40,441 nucleotides of DNA from Halomonas sp. (GCF_007625055.1 NZ_VMQS01000005.1:27466-67906), one strand, 5' to 3'; positions 30,362 to 39,251 are shown, counted from the first letter of the stretch. Translations and numbers: made by a program. Notes: generated from the letters alone by a model not told the origin.

Positions 30362-31641
30362 GCGCGGTCATCTTCACTCTGGCGGTCAAACAGAGCGCCG
30401 ATAAAATCATTCGCTGCAAAGGGGCGCAGGTCATCCAGGCCTTCACCCACGCCGATAAACCGAATGGGCGTTTCCAACTGCTTGGCCAGGGCAAAAATAA
30501 TCCCCCCCTTGGCTGTACCATCCAGCTTGGTCAGGGTAATCCCGGTCACCGGAATGGCTTCATCAAAGGTAGTGGCCTGTGCAATGGCATTCTGGCCGGT
30601 ACCTGCGTCCAGCACCAGCATGACTTCATGGGGTGCGCTCGGGTCAATTTTTGTCATCACGCGTTGGACCTTTTTCAACTCTTCCATAAGATGGCCCTTA
30701 TTATGCAGACGTCCCGCCGTGTCTGCGATAAGCACATCAACACCGCGTGCCTTGGCGGCCGCCACTGCATCATAAATCACTGAAGCACTGTCTGCACCTG
30801 TATGTTGGGCGATTACCGGGACGCTGTTGCGCTCCCCCCAAACCTTCAACTGCTCCACGGCGGCCGCACGAAAGGTATCCCCGGCCGCCAGCATGACGCT
30901 TTTGCCTTCCCGCTGAAAACGCTGGGTCAGCTTGCCGATGGTGGTGGTCTTGCCAACACCGTTGACCCCGACCACCAGAATGACAAAGGGCCCCCCACCG
31001 TCCTTCTCGAGGGATAACGACTTGGCGACCGGTTCCAGCATGGCCGCCAGCTCTTCCTGCAAACCACGATACAAGGCCTGGGGGTTGTTGAGTTCCTTAC
31101 GCGACACGCGATCTTCCAGGCGCTCAATGATCTCGGAGGTGGCCTCGATACCGACATCCGCCATTAACAGTTGGGTTTCCAGGTCCTCAAGCAGCTCATC
31201 GTCTATCTGCTTCTTGCCCAGAAACAGATCGGCAACGCCATCGGTCAGGTTGGCACGGGTTTTCCCCAAACCTGCCTTGATGCGCGAAAACCAGCCTTTT
31301 TTGTCTCCCGCCCTGGGTTTTTCCGGTAATTCGGCGGCAGGTGGCAATGTGGACGCCAGCGCTTCCGCCTCGGGCACCGGCTCTGGTGCAAACGCGGGTG
31401 AGCTTTCCGGCTCTGGCGAACTGATCGGCTCAGCCTCTGACCGCGCTTCCTCGGCAACGTCCGGACTTTCAGCGGCTTCCTGCGCCTGAGCCAGGGGGTC
31501 TTCAGAAGCCGATGCGGGAGGAGGATCAACGTCTTCGCGGCTCTCCGGTACATCCTCTTCATCCGGACGATGATCAGCCTCCTGCTCAGAGGCCTGATCC
31601 ACCGCTTGCTGCTGTTTCTTGCGTTTTAAAAAACCGAACAT
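30358..31641 (-). CDS. ftsY: Signal recognition particle receptor FtsY
   Basis: FtsY docks SRP-ribosome complexes at the inner membrane. The 427-residue product has a short basic start (FGFLKRKKQQQ), then an acidic Pro/Ala/Glu-rich A domain to about residue 110. The N domain and the SRP GTPase G domain follow: G1 GVNGVGKTT (225-233), DTFRAAAVEQL, DTAGRL and TKLDGTAKGG. I start at the ATG at 31641, where the basic motif begins; longer frames upstream are unlike FtsY. It is divergent from rsmD, as in E. coli. Confidence 0.96.
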   Translation of the reverse strand: MFGFLKRKKQQQAVDQASEQEADHRPDEEDVPESREDVDPPPASASEDPLAQAQEAAESPDVAEEARSEAEPISSPEPESSPAFAPEPVPEAEALASTLPPAAELPEKPRAGDKKGWFSRIKAGLGKTRANLTDGVADLFLGKKQIDDELLEDLETQLLMADVGIEATSEIIERLEDRVSRKELNNPQALYRGLQEELAAMLEPVAKSLSLEKDGGGPFVILVVGVNGVGKTTTIGKLTQRFQREGKSVMLAAGDTFRAAAVEQLKVWGERNSVPVIAQHTGADSASVIYDAVAAAKARGVDVLIADTAGRLHNKGHLMEELKKVQRVMTKIDPSAPHEVMLVLDAGTGQNAIAQATTFDEAIPVTGITLTKLDGTAKGGIIFALAKQLETPIRFIGVGEGLDDLRPFAANDFIGALFDRQSEDDRA

Positions 31642-31729
31642 GGCTATCATCCGAGAAAAAAGTGAACATGGCTGCCATCCTACCACCCTGCATCAAGACT
31701 TTGGATACACAGCCCGCTACAATCTGATC

Positions 31730-32338
31730 ATGAAAAGAAAACGCTCAACCCCCTCTGCACGCGCCAGTACCCGGCCATCATCCAGTGTTGGCAAACTGCG
31801 CATTATTGGCGGTGAATTTCGCCGCCGCCAGCTCCCCGTGCTGAATAGCCCGGGGCTTCGCCCGACGCCGGATCGCGTGCGCGAAACCCTGTTCAACTGG
31901 CTGGGCCAATCGCTGTATGCCCAGCGCGGGGTGGACCTGTTTGCCGGCACGGGTTCTCTCGGTATAGAGGCGCTTTCCCGTGGCGCCAGTGAGCTTGTAT
32001 TTGTTGAACGTGAGCGCAAGATCGCCGATCAGATCAGCGCTAACCTGACAACCCTGGGCGCTGAGAACGGGCAAGTGCTCAGCGTCGACGTTGATACCTT
32101 CCTGACGCAAACGGGGCGCCCTTTTGACCTGGCCTTTCTGGATCCTCCCTTTCATCAGGGATTGGCAGCGCCCTGCTGTGCGAAACTGGAAGCTAACGGC
32201 TGGCTTGCTGACAACGCCATGATTTACCTTGAATGTGAAGCATCACTAGCCCCTGAAACCCCTGCCAATTGGTCACTTCACCGCGAGACACGTGCCGGCG
32301 ATACGGTGGCGAGACTTTATCAGCGCATGCCTGGGTAA
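31730..32338 (+). CDS. rsmD: 16S rRNA (guanine966-N2)-methyltransferase RsmD
   Basis: RsmD methylates G966 of 16S rRNA on the assembled 30S subunit. The 202-residue product has a basic N-terminus (KRKRSTPSARASTRP), then LRIIGGEFRRRQL. It has RPTPDRVRETLFNWL, the SAM motif VDLFAGTGSLGIEALSRGA and the catalytic LAFLDPPFHQG. The ATG at 31730 is the likely start; the frame is open upstream across the ftsY start but is not conserved. No strong ribosome site is seen. Confidence 0.94.
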   Translation: MKRKRSTPSARASTRPSSSVGKLRIIGGEFRRRQLPVLNSPGLRPTPDRVRETLFNWLGQSLYAQRGVDLFAGTGSLGIEALSRGASELVFVERERKIADQISANLTTLGAENGQVLSVDVDTFLTQTGRPFDLAFLDPPFHQGLAAPCCAKLEANGWLADNAMIYLECEASLAPETPANWSLHRETRAGDTVARLYQRMPG

Positions 32339-32428
32339 ATTTACGCCCTCTAAACGCTTGTCGCGCCGGGCGGGTAACGATACGCTTGGCCGAACATTTA
32401 ACCCAACCGAGTCCCCAAGGAGAAGTCA

Positions 32429-32626
32429 ATGAGCCAGGAACTGTTCAACCAGCTCGACCAGAAAGTGGCTGCCACCGTCGAAGCGCTGGAACTGATGAAG
32501 CTGGAAAACGAAGAACTGCGCGAAGAAAACCAGCGACTCAAGCAGGAGCGCGAGGAATGGGAACAGCGCCTGACCGGCCTGCTCAGCAAGTTCGACGACA
32601 TGACAGAAGGCACGGCCGCATCGTAA
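32429..32626 (+). CDS. zapB: ZapB-like cell division coiled-coil protein
   Basis: ZapB is a coiled-coil protein that joins the Z ring through ZapA. This 65-residue protein is almost wholly coiled coil (QELFNQLDQKVAATVEALEL, then KLENEELREENQRLKQERE). It lines up with E. coli ZapB at both ends, including EEWEQRLTGLLSKFDDM against its C-terminal block, but is about 15 residues shorter in the middle of the coil. AAGGAGA lies just before the ATG. The name rests on pattern and length, so a related TIGR02449-type protein is possible. Confidence 0.75.
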   Translation: MSQELFNQLDQKVAATVEALELMKLENEELREENQRLKQEREEWEQRLTGLLSKFDDMTEGTAAS

Positions 32627-32642
32627 TACGACGGGCATGGCG

Positions 32643-33122
32643 TCAATCTTTCATGGCTCGCGACATCAGCAGTGCATCGACACGTCTGCGTCCGGCAGTG
32701 TCCCCCACTGCCGGATAGTAACCCTTTCGGCGTCCATCGAAGGTGAAACCAAAGGTCTGATATAGCCTGATCGCCGGATCATTGGTTTCCCTGACGTCAA
32801 GCAACAGCCGCTCACTGTCGGCTTGGGTCACTTCCTCAATGACCGCCTGCATCAGCCACCTTGCCACACCCTGTCGTCGCCAGTCTGGCCGAACACCCAT
32901 GGCTTCAATCTCGGCATCAAACGGGCCGATCGCCACAATGGCATAGCCAATTGGCTGGCTTGTCCTTTGTTTATCTGCTGCCTGCCAGGCACTCAGCACC
33001 TTTCTGTCCGGCGCTGTCAGTGCCGACGCCAGGGCTGCGGGTTGCATGCCACTGCCAGCGGTGGCTTCCAATTCAAGAAGCGCCGCCAGATGGTCGCCGG
33101 ACAGCAACCGGATGCCCATCAT
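32643..33122 (-). CDS. rimI: Ribosomal protein S18-alanine N-acetyltransferase
   Basis: RimI acetylates the N-terminal Ala of S18. The 159-residue GNAT protein has the acetyl-CoA loop VRPDWRRQGVARWLM, then LLLDVRETNDPAIRLYQTFGF and the RimI-type FDGRRKGYYP near the end. It overlaps the stop of the upstream holD gene in ATGA. The same neighbour pair (psi subunit then rimI) occurs in enterics and pseudomonads. Confidence 0.9.
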   Translation of the reverse strand: MMGIRLLSGDHLAALLELEATAGSGMQPAALASALTAPDRKVLSAWQAADKQRTSQPIGYAIVAIGPFDAEIEAMGVRPDWRRQGVARWLMQAVIEEVTQADSERLLLDVRETNDPAIRLYQTFGFTFDGRRKGYYPAVGDTAGRRRVDALLMSRAMKD

Positions 33123-33997
33123 CCTGTCTGGGCACCAAGAGATTGGCGCAGGTCAATCAGTCTGGGCAGTAACCGACGCTTGGCATCACTGCTTTGAGCC
33201 AGCTCCTCCAGCGCAGCGCCCTGCCAGACCGGCAGATCCAGCGTCTGACTCTGCCCATTGTGCAGGTTGAGCAAGGCCGCAAAAGGGGTTGCCTGGGGCT
33301 CCCCCCACCACAGGACACGCTCCAGCTGCCAACCATGGCGCCGCGCCGTACCGCTGACAAAGGCATTAAGCCCATCGCGGGCCTCGTCGAGCGGATCATC
33401 TGGCTGAGGGCCGTTGGCCATTGGCGGCCAGCTGAAGGTCATCACATCGACGGATGTCGCAAGCGTGCCAGTCATGACAGCCAAGAGGTTATTCAGCAAT
33501 GCCCGCTCAGTGTGTTTTAGCGTGCCCGGCACCAGATTCAGCCAGCGGCCTTCCAGGCAGCAGGATGACAGGGTGAATACCAGTGGCGCGGAATCCGCCT
33601 CCGGCAGACTATCCTGCTCGCTGTGAAGGGCGCGACCGGCAGGCGCCGTTGGCAAGGACGTTGACGTTGTGGGTGGTTGTGGCGTGTCAGCAGTCTGCTC
33701 AGCCGTACCCTCTAGCAGCGACCGCAGTGCATGAGGAGACGCGGCGGGGTCTGAAGGCGCCCGGGGGGCCACCTCCTCTGTATCGCCAATAGCTGAATGC
33801 GCCTGGCGCTGGTCTTCGGCATGCTGGGCATCATCCAGCAGCGCATGCAACCGCTGGCTGGGGGACACCCGCTGGGGGGTCAGGTCCTCCCATTCACAGG
33901 CAGGCGTTTCCAGCGCATGAGGTAACTGATAGCGGGAGGCCCAGGTGGTAATGCCCATGGCATCCAGATACTGGCGTCGAATGGCCTCGCCGATCAC
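33119..33997 (-). CDS. holD: Probable DNA polymerase III psi subunit (HolD), divergent long form
   Basis: Psi bridges chi to the clamp loader in the replisome. The 292-residue product is not obvious by sequence. Its start (RRQYLDAMGITTWASRYQLP) matches the chi-binding N-terminus of E. coli HolD (QLQQLGITQWSLR), and it sits directly before rimI, the holD position in E. coli. Pseudomonads have a similarly long, cryptic psi. After a low-complexity Pro/Ser/Ala linker (about 60-140) a globular C-terminal half follows (LVFTLSSCCLEGRWLNLVPG, then a helix with TERALLNNLLAVM). The GTG at 33997 has GAGGGGG six bases upstream and overlaps the bolA stop (GTGA). Confidence 0.75.
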   Translation of the reverse strand: MIGEAIRRQYLDAMGITTWASRYQLPHALETPACEWEDLTPQRVSPSQRLHALLDDAQHAEDQRQAHSAIGDTEEVAPRAPSDPAASPHALRSLLEGTAEQTADTPQPPTTSTSLPTAPAGRALHSEQDSLPEADSAPLVFTLSSCCLEGRWLNLVPGTLKHTERALLNNLLAVMTGTLATSVDVMTFSWPPMANGPQPDDPLDEARDGLNAFVSGTARRHGWQLERVLWWGEPQATPFAALLNLHNGQSQTLDLPVWQGAALEELAQSSDAKRRLLPRLIDLRQSLGAQTG

Positions 33998-34302
33998 TGA
34001 CCGCCCCCTCGGCAATCGGGTGAGTCCGGACGCGCACCACCCCGTGCCTGCCATTCTTCTGGCGTATATAGGTGCAGGGCCAAAGCATGCACCGGGCCGG
34101 AAAGCTCATCGGCCAGCAAGGCATATATCTGCTGATGACGTTTGACCGGCATCAGGCCATCGAAGCGGCCACTGACAAGGGTAACCTTGAAATGCGTTTC
34201 CGAATTGACAGGCACATTGTGCCGGTGGCTTTCGTTCTCGACCTGCACCATCACCGGCTCAAGTGTCGCGAGTTTATGCTCGATCTGCGTCTGTAGCGAC
34301 AT
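33994..34302 (-). CDS. bolA: BolA family protein
   Basis: BolA proteins work with monothiol glutaredoxins in iron-sulfur handling, and in E. coli BolA affects morphology and stress genes. The 102-residue product follows E. coli BolA closely: ENESHRHNVPVNSETHFKVT, VSGRFDGLMPVKRHQQIYALL, VHALALHLYTPEEW and the C-terminal PDCRGGG. It has the invariant His and the late Cys. AGGAG lies six bases before the ATG at 34302. It heads a bolA-holD-rimI unit with a 4-base overlap. Confidence 0.94.
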   Translation of the reverse strand: MSLQTQIEHKLATLEPVMVQVENESHRHNVPVNSETHFKVTLVSGRFDGLMPVKRHQQIYALLADELSGPVHALALHLYTPEEWQARGGARPDSPDCRGGGQ

Positions 34303-34354
34303 GACCTTCTCCTGTGCTTTAGAACTGTCTTGGCAATTGGACAATTATACGCCG

Positions 34355-35758
34355 TCAGCGCCCTTCAGACGATAAACGCCGTTGACGTAGTGCCTGACCG
34401 GCCAACGGAACTCGCGCCAGGCTGGCCAAAAGGGCCATCAATGTGGTCAGGGCTCCCAGCCATAGCGTCCATTGCACAGCAAGCCCCAGCCCCAGCGCCG
34501 CGCCAACCAGTGCCACGCCCAGCGACTGACCCACGGTGCGCGTGGTGCTCATCACTCCGGAGACATTGGCACTGCGCTCAGGCGGCAGGCTGGCCATCAT
34601 CTCCCGGTTGTTAGGCGGTTGGAACATACCAAAACCGATGCCACACAGTGCCGTGCGCCACAGACTGCCCAGGACACCGGTACTTGCGTCCACCAACCCA
34701 AGCGATATCAGACCGCTGATCAACAACACCAGGCCTGTGCTGGAAATCAGGCTGGGGTTGATACGGTCCGCCAGGCGTCCCGCCAGGGGCCCCACCAGCA
34801 TGATCGCCAGCGGCCAGGGGGTAAACAGCCAGGCCGTTTCCAGGGGGGTAAACCCCATTTGCTCCTGGTAGAAAAACGAGAGCGCGACAAAGCTCAACCC
34901 CTGGCCAATAAAGGCAAGTCCGGACGCCGACACCGCCAGACTAAAGCGCTTTTCGGCAAACACACTCAAGGGTAACAAGGGGTACGCGGCGCGACGCTGG
35001 CGCCGGATGAAGGCCGTACACGCCACGACGGCGATGCCCAGCCAGCCACCGCTTTGCCAGACAGGCGCCGTGTGGGCAATGGCATCCATGGCCAGAAAAA
35101 AACTGGCCAACATCATCATCGACAGCAAGGCGCCCGGGATATCAAAACTGCCCTTGCGGGGCACATCCCGGGGCAGAGCGCGACGCGCCAGCAGCAGTGA
35201 CACCAGCCCCAGCGGCACATTCAGGGCAAACAGCCAGGGCCAGTCGGCAAACGACAGAATCATACCGCTCAGGGTAGGCCCTGCTGCATAACCGCCGGCG
35301 ACCACCAGAGCAGAAAGCCCCAGGGCACTGCCCAGCAGCCGCGACGGAAAGATTGCCCGATATAATGACGGGCCAATCGACAGGGTTGCCGCCGCCCCCA
35401 GCCCCTGCAGGGCCCGAAATACCAGCAGGGTTTCCAGGTGCCTTGAAAGCGCGGCCCCCAGGGCAGCCAACACGAAAACACTGAGCCCGAACAGATAAAG
35501 GCGGCGACGGGTCACCAGCTCGCTGATACCTGCAAACACCAGCAGAAAAGCCGCACAGACCACCTGAAAGAGGTTGGTGATCCATACGGCGCGGGCACCG
35601 GAAACGCCCAGATCTGCAGCAATGGTGGGCAGCGCCAGATTGATCATGGTGGTATCGACCACAGCCATCAAGGTGCCGGTAATCAGTGCCAGAACGGCGA
35701 GGAAACGCTCGGCGCCCGGGAGACCATCGTCGCCAGGGCGAGTTTCGAAAAGCCGCAT
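34355..35758 (-). CDS. MFS transporter, drug exporter type (DHA2-like)
   Basis: The 467-residue protein has 12 to 14 membrane segments and the start ALITGTLMAVVDTTMINLALPTIAADLG, typical of the proton-driven DHA2 (EmrB/QacA) group, including the membrane Asp. Motif A (ELVTRRRLYLFGLS) and the motif C-like GGYAAGPTLSG are present. Export of drugs or other amphiphiles is inferred from family; the substrate is unknown. AGGA lies about eight bases before the ATG. It is one gene downstream of a terminator and probably has its own promoter, not seen clearly. Confidence 0.85.
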   Translation of the reverse strand: MRLFETRPGDDGLPGAERFLAVLALITGTLMAVVDTTMINLALPTIAADLGVSGARAVWITNLFQVVCAAFLLVFAGISELVTRRRLYLFGLSVFVLAALGAALSRHLETLLVFRALQGLGAAATLSIGPSLYRAIFPSRLLGSALGLSALVVAGGYAAGPTLSGMILSFADWPWLFALNVPLGLVSLLLARRALPRDVPRKGSFDIPGALLSMMMLASFFLAMDAIAHTAPVWQSGGWLGIAVVACTAFIRRQRRAAYPLLPLSVFAEKRFSLAVSASGLAFIGQGLSFVALSFFYQEQMGFTPLETAWLFTPWPLAIMLVGPLAGRLADRINPSLISSTGLVLLISGLISLGLVDASTGVLGSLWRTALCGIGFGMFQPPNNREMMASLPPERSANVSGVMSTTRTVGQSLGVALVGAALGLGLAVQWTLWLGALTTLMALLASLARVPLAGQALRQRRLSSEGR

Positions 35759-35772
35759 ATCAAAGGGTCCTG

Positions 35773-35793
35773 AAAAAACCGGCCTGGGCCGGT
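35773..35793 (-). terminator. Intrinsic terminator after the acidic unknown gene
   Basis: ACCGGCC and GGCCGGT pair around a two-base loop, and on the transcript strand the stem runs into six T. It separates the acidic gene from the MFS gene. Confidence 0.75.
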
Positions 35794-35840
35794 CTTGTTA
35801 TCGCGCAGGTGGTCGCGAATTCAAAGGGATGGGGGATGAA

Positions 35841-36227
35841 TCAGTTATCGTCATTATCCAGCAGCAGGGCGTCGTCCACTTCTGAAATTTCCAGGGCAGT
35901 ATCATCGTCCAGATCGATGGCCAGATAGCTATGCTCAACTCTCAGGAAGTGTTGAAACAGCGACCAGTCCAGCGTCTCTGGCCATTGCGCTTCATCCTCT
36001 TCCCAGGCACGCAACTCGGTTTCAAGAATTACCTGATGGCGCTCATGGACAAAGGTCTCCAGCGCTTCAGGAGTGTCCATCTCGGGAATCAGATAAATGG
36101 TGCTTTCGCGTTCGACGTCGTCCAGGGTCAGGTCGTCGCCTCCCAGAGTGGGTTCGAGCGCGTTGATCCAGTCCACAAAGGCTTGGGTCGGCCTGACACT
36201 CAGGGCAGAGCGGTTTAGCAGTTTCAT
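35841..36227 (-). CDS. Unknown acidic protein
   Basis: I do not recognise this 128-residue protein. It has no signal or membrane segment. It is very acidic at the end (LDDDTALEISEVDDALLLDNDDN) and has a mixed middle with VHERHQVILETELRAWEEDE and WPETLDWSLFQHF. The ATG has AGGAG six bases upstream, and CATAAT, a good -10 match with a poor -35, lies further up. It has its own terminator and stands alone between lysS and the MFS gene. The ribosome site, terminator and codon use support a real gene. No function can be given. Confidence 0.8.
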   Translation of the reverse strand: MKLLNRSALSVRPTQAFVDWINALEPTLGGDDLTLDDVERESTIYLIPEMDTPEALETFVHERHQVILETELRAWEEDEAQWPETLDWSLFQHFLRVEHSYLAIDLDDDTALEISEVDDALLLDNDDN

Positions 36228-36315
36228 GGGATTCTCCTCGCCGTCGAAACGCCACTATTATGGGCGCTAATCGCTCAGTTTGCCATTAATGCAACGCTTT
36301 GTCGTTGAATGCCCA

Positions 36316-36357
36316 AAATGGGGTCGATACCGGTCAATCGTGGTATCAGCCCCATTT
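36316..36357 (-). terminator. Hairpin after lysS
   Basis: AAATGGGG pairs with CCCCATTT and, after a two-base internal loop, GATACC pairs with GGTATC. Only four T follow, so it is a likely but weak terminator for prfB-lysS. Confidence 0.55.
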
Positions 36358-36377
36358 CCTGACCATCGCAAAGGCCC

Positions 36378-37889
36378 TTACTCGCTGATTTCAGGACGCA
36401 TGGCCGGGAAGAGCAGCACATCACGGATGGAAGGGCTATCGGTAAACAGCATCACCAGACGGTCAATGCCGATGCCCTCACCTGCCGTTGGCGGCAGGCC
36501 ATACTCCAGCGCACGCACGTAATCGGCATCAAAATACATGGCCTCCAGGTCACCGGCGTCTTTTTCAGCCACCTGCTCACGGAAGCGCTCAACCTGGTCT
36601 TCGGCGTCGTTAAGCTCCGAGAAGCCATTGGCGATCTCTCGCCCACCCACAAAGAACTCGAAACGGTCGGTCACAAAGGGGTTGGCGTCATTGCGCCGCG
36701 CCAGCGGGCTGACTTCTGCCGGGTATTCGGTAATAAAGGTGGGCTGATCCAGCTTGTGCTCGGCGACTTCTTCGAAGATCTCCGTCTGCAGTTTGCCCAG
36801 CCCCCAGCTCTCTTTCACCTTGATACCCAGCGTTGCTGCAAGCGCCTGTGCGGCGTCGAGGTTATCCAGGTCTGCACCAGTGATTCCATCGCCATGATCC
36901 AGAATCGCCTGGCGCAGGGTCAGCCGGGCAAACGGCTTGCCAAAGTCATAGAGTTCGCCCTGATACTCGATCAGCGTGGTACCCAGTACGTCTTCTGCCG
37001 TGGCGCGCAACATGGCTTCGGTCATATCCAGCAGATCGCGGTAATCCGCGTAGGCCCAGTAGAACTCGACCATGGTGAATTCCGGATTATGCCGGGTGGA
37101 AAGCCCTTCATTACGGAAGTTTCGGTTGATCTCGAATACTTTTTCAAAGCCGCCCACCACCAGGCGCTTGAGATAAAGCTCTGGTGCAATGCGCAGATAC
37201 ATATCGATATCCAGCGCATTGTGGTGAGTGATAAACGGACGTGCTGTAGCACCACCGGGGATCGGCTGCAGCATGGGCGTTTCCACTTCCATGAAGCCGC
37301 GCGCCTCAAAAAAGCGACGCATGGCGCTGATCACCGCCGCCCGGGTCTCGAATACCTTGCGTGACTGCGGGTTCATGATCAGATCCACATAGCGCTGGCG
37401 ATAGCGGGCTTCCTGATCGGTCAGGCCATGGAACTTGTCCGGCAGCGGGCGCAGGCTCTTGGTTAACAGCTGCGCCTCTTTCATCATCACGTACAGATCA
37501 CCCTTGCCGGATTTATGCACCGGGCCATGCGCTGCCACGATGTCACCGATATCCCAGCTTTTGATATCTTCCAGCACCTCGGCGGGTAAGCCTTTTTTGT
37601 CCACGTACAGCTGGATCTGTCCGGCCACGTCCTGAATCACCACAAAGGGCCCTCGCTGGCGCATGACCCGCCCGGCCACAGAAACATGCTGGTCCAGCGT
37701 TTCAAGTGTCGCCTTGTCTTTATCACCATAGGCTTGCTGGAGCTCAAGCGTCAGGCTGTCGCGGCGAAAGTCGTTGGGGAAAGCACTCCTGCCCTGTTCG
37801 GCGGCACGTTCACGGCGCGCGGTGAGTTTTGCACGGCGCTCGGCAATCAGATGGTTTTCGTTTTCGTGTGATCCGTCGTGGTTTGCCAT
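36378..37889 (-). CDS. lysS: Lysyl-tRNA synthetase (class II)
   Basis: LysS charges tRNA-Lys. The 503-residue enzyme has the N-terminal OB-fold that binds the anticodon ([19 protein letters not shown]) and the class II core. Motif 2 is [21 protein letters not shown]. Motif 3 is [20 protein letters not shown] near the C-terminus. The length is standard (E. coli 505). It follows prfB by 78 bases, the usual order. Confidence 0.97.
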   Translation of the reverse strand: MANHDGSHENENHLIAERRAKLTARRERAAEQGRSAFPNDFRRDSLTLELQQAYGDKDKATLETLDQHVSVAGRVMRQRGPFVVIQDVAGQIQLYVDKKGLPAEVLEDIKSWDIGDIVAAHGPVHKSGKGDLYVMMKEAQLLTKSLRPLPDKFHGLTDQEARYRQRYVDLIMNPQSRKVFETRAAVISAMRRFFEARGFMEVETPMLQPIPGGATARPFITHHNALDIDMYLRIAPELYLKRLVVGGFEKVFEINRNFRNEGLSTRHNPEFTMVEFYWAYADYRDLLDMTEAMLRATAEDVLGTTLIEYQGELYDFGKPFARLTLRQAILDHGDGITGADLDNLDAAQALAATLGIKVKESWGLGKLQTEIFEEVAEHKLDQPTFITEYPAEVSPLARRNDANPFVTDRFEFFVGGREIANGFSELNDAEDQVERFREQVAEKDAGDLEAMYFDADYVRALEYGLPPTAGEGIGIDRLVMLFTDSPSIRDVLLFPAMRPEISE

Positions 37890-37919
37890 ATGGCACCCTG
37901 TCTGTAAAAGCTGGTCAAT

Positions 37920-37946
37920 AAAAAACCGGTCAGTGATTCGAGACCG
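37920..37946 (-). terminator. Weak hairpin between prfB and lysS
   Basis: CGGTC and GACCG form a five-bp stem with a 10-base loop, followed shortly by six T on the transcript strand. It may cause partial termination before lysS. Confidence 0.4.
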
Positions 37947-37967
37947 TCATCCATGGCGATGGCGCAC

Positions 37968-39066
37968 TCAAAGCCCCTGTTTCAGGCTGGCAATGATGAA
38001 CTGTTCAATATCGCCATCCAGCACCTTGTCGCAGTTACTGGACTGGACGCCGGTGCGCAGATCCTTGATGCGCTGATCATCGAGCACATAGGAGCGAATC
38101 TGGCTGCCCCAGCCAATATCCGCCTTGGACTCTTCCGCTTCCTGCTTGGCGGCGTTGCGCTTGTCCATTTCCATTTCCCACAGCTTGGCCTTGAGCTGCT
38201 TCATGGCAAAATCGCGGTTGGCATGCTGGCTACGCTGGTTCTGGCAAGCCACGACAATCCCGCTGGGCTCGTGGGTAATCCGCACCGCTGAATCCGTGGT
38301 GTTGACGTGCTGGCCGCCCGCGCCGCTGGAACGGTAGGTATCCACGCGCAGGTCTGACGGATTGATATCCACCTCAAAACTGTCATCAATTTCAGGCGAC
38401 AGAAACACCGACGCAAACGATGTATGGCGGCGCCCGCCCGAATCAAACGGGCTCTTGCGCACCAGGCGGTGCACGCCGGTTTCGGTGCGTAGCCAGCCAA
38501 AGGCATAGTCACCCTGGATATGAATGGTCGCTGACTTGATACCCGCCACATCTCCGCCGGAAAGCTCGATCAACTCGGCCTTGAAACCGTGATGCTCGGC
38601 CCAGCGCAGATACATGCGCAGCAGCATGTTGGCCCAATCCTGCGCTTCGGTACCCCCCGAGCCGGACTGGATATCCAGGTAGGCGTTGTTGGCATCCATT
38701 TCGCCAGAAAACATCCGCCGGAACTCAAGCTTTTCCAGTGCCTGCTGTAAGCCATCAAGCTCTGAGCTGACTTCCTCAACGGTGCCTTCGTCCTCTTCCA
38801 TCTCGGCAAGTTCCAGCAGGTCCTGGCTGTCTGCCAGCCCCTGCTCCAGGTCATCAATGGTTGCCACGATACCTTCGAGGGAGGAACGCTCCTTGCCCAG
38901 TTTCTGGGCGTAGTCCGGATCGCTCCAGACGTTGGGGTCCTCGAGTTCGCGGGTAACTTCCTCTAGCCGGTCTTTCTTCTCGGCATAGTCAAAGATACCC
39001 CCTAAGAACCTCTGTCCGCTCAGACAGGTCCTTGATTTGATTATGAATCGGGTTGGTTTCCAGCAT
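37968..39066 (-). CDS. prfB: Peptide chain release factor 2 (programmed +1 frameshift)
   Basis: RF2 reads UGA and UAA and triggers peptide release. Translation starts at the ATG at 39066 and reads 25 codons ending in GGTATCTT. It then meets an in-frame TGA (38991-38989) and shifts +1 to GAC to continue in the second frame to 37968, for 365 residues in total, the E. coli length. The second part has the SPF anticodon-like tripeptide ([15 protein letters not shown]) and the GGQ motif ([10 protein letters not shown]). A low RF2 level favours the shift, so the gene regulates itself. A start-only call at 38867 would miss the N-terminus. Confidence 0.97.
38988..39003 (-). promoter_or_regulatory. prfB programmed frameshift site
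   Basis: AGGGGG, then TAT, CTT and TGA C, matches the E. coli prfB site base for base: a Shine-Dalgarno-like stimulator three bases before the slippery CTT, with the stop followed by C. Confidence 0.95.
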
Positions 39067-39111
39067 GATGGTTCTGGCCTTGATAAAAAAGTGACAGAAA
39101 AAACAACAGAC

Positions 39112-39158
39112 GCCGCGGCAACATAAGGTAGCGTCCATATACCTTATGCCGCAGCGGC
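39112..39158 (-). repeat. Imperfect 19-base inverted repeat upstream of prfB
   Basis: The inner arms (39122-39130 and 39140-39148) are a perfect 9-base match, CATAAGGTA/TACCTTATG, around a nine-base loop. The outer arms (39112-39121 and 39149-39158) add seven of ten pairs. On the prfB strand a T-rich stretch follows about eight bases later. It may be a leader hairpin or a protein-binding site. No good promoter was found beside it. Confidence 0.55.
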
Positions 39159-39229
39159 CTCACATGATAAGGGCCAATAGTGTAACCAAACACCGCCAAT
39201 ATCGCATCCATCACGAGCGTCTGCACAGC

Positions 39230-39251
39230 AAAAACCCGGCCGAAGCCGGGT
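39230..39251 (-). terminator. Intrinsic terminator after the FadL-family gene
   Basis: On the transcript strand ACCCGGC, the stable TTCG loop and GCCGGGT are followed by T (five in all). It lies 25 bases after the stop and before the prfB leader. Confidence 0.85.

Noticed and set aside
37968-38867. prfB as a truncated gene or pseudogene because of the in-frame TGA
   Set aside because: The exact programmed frameshift signal and a full-length second frame show normal RF2.
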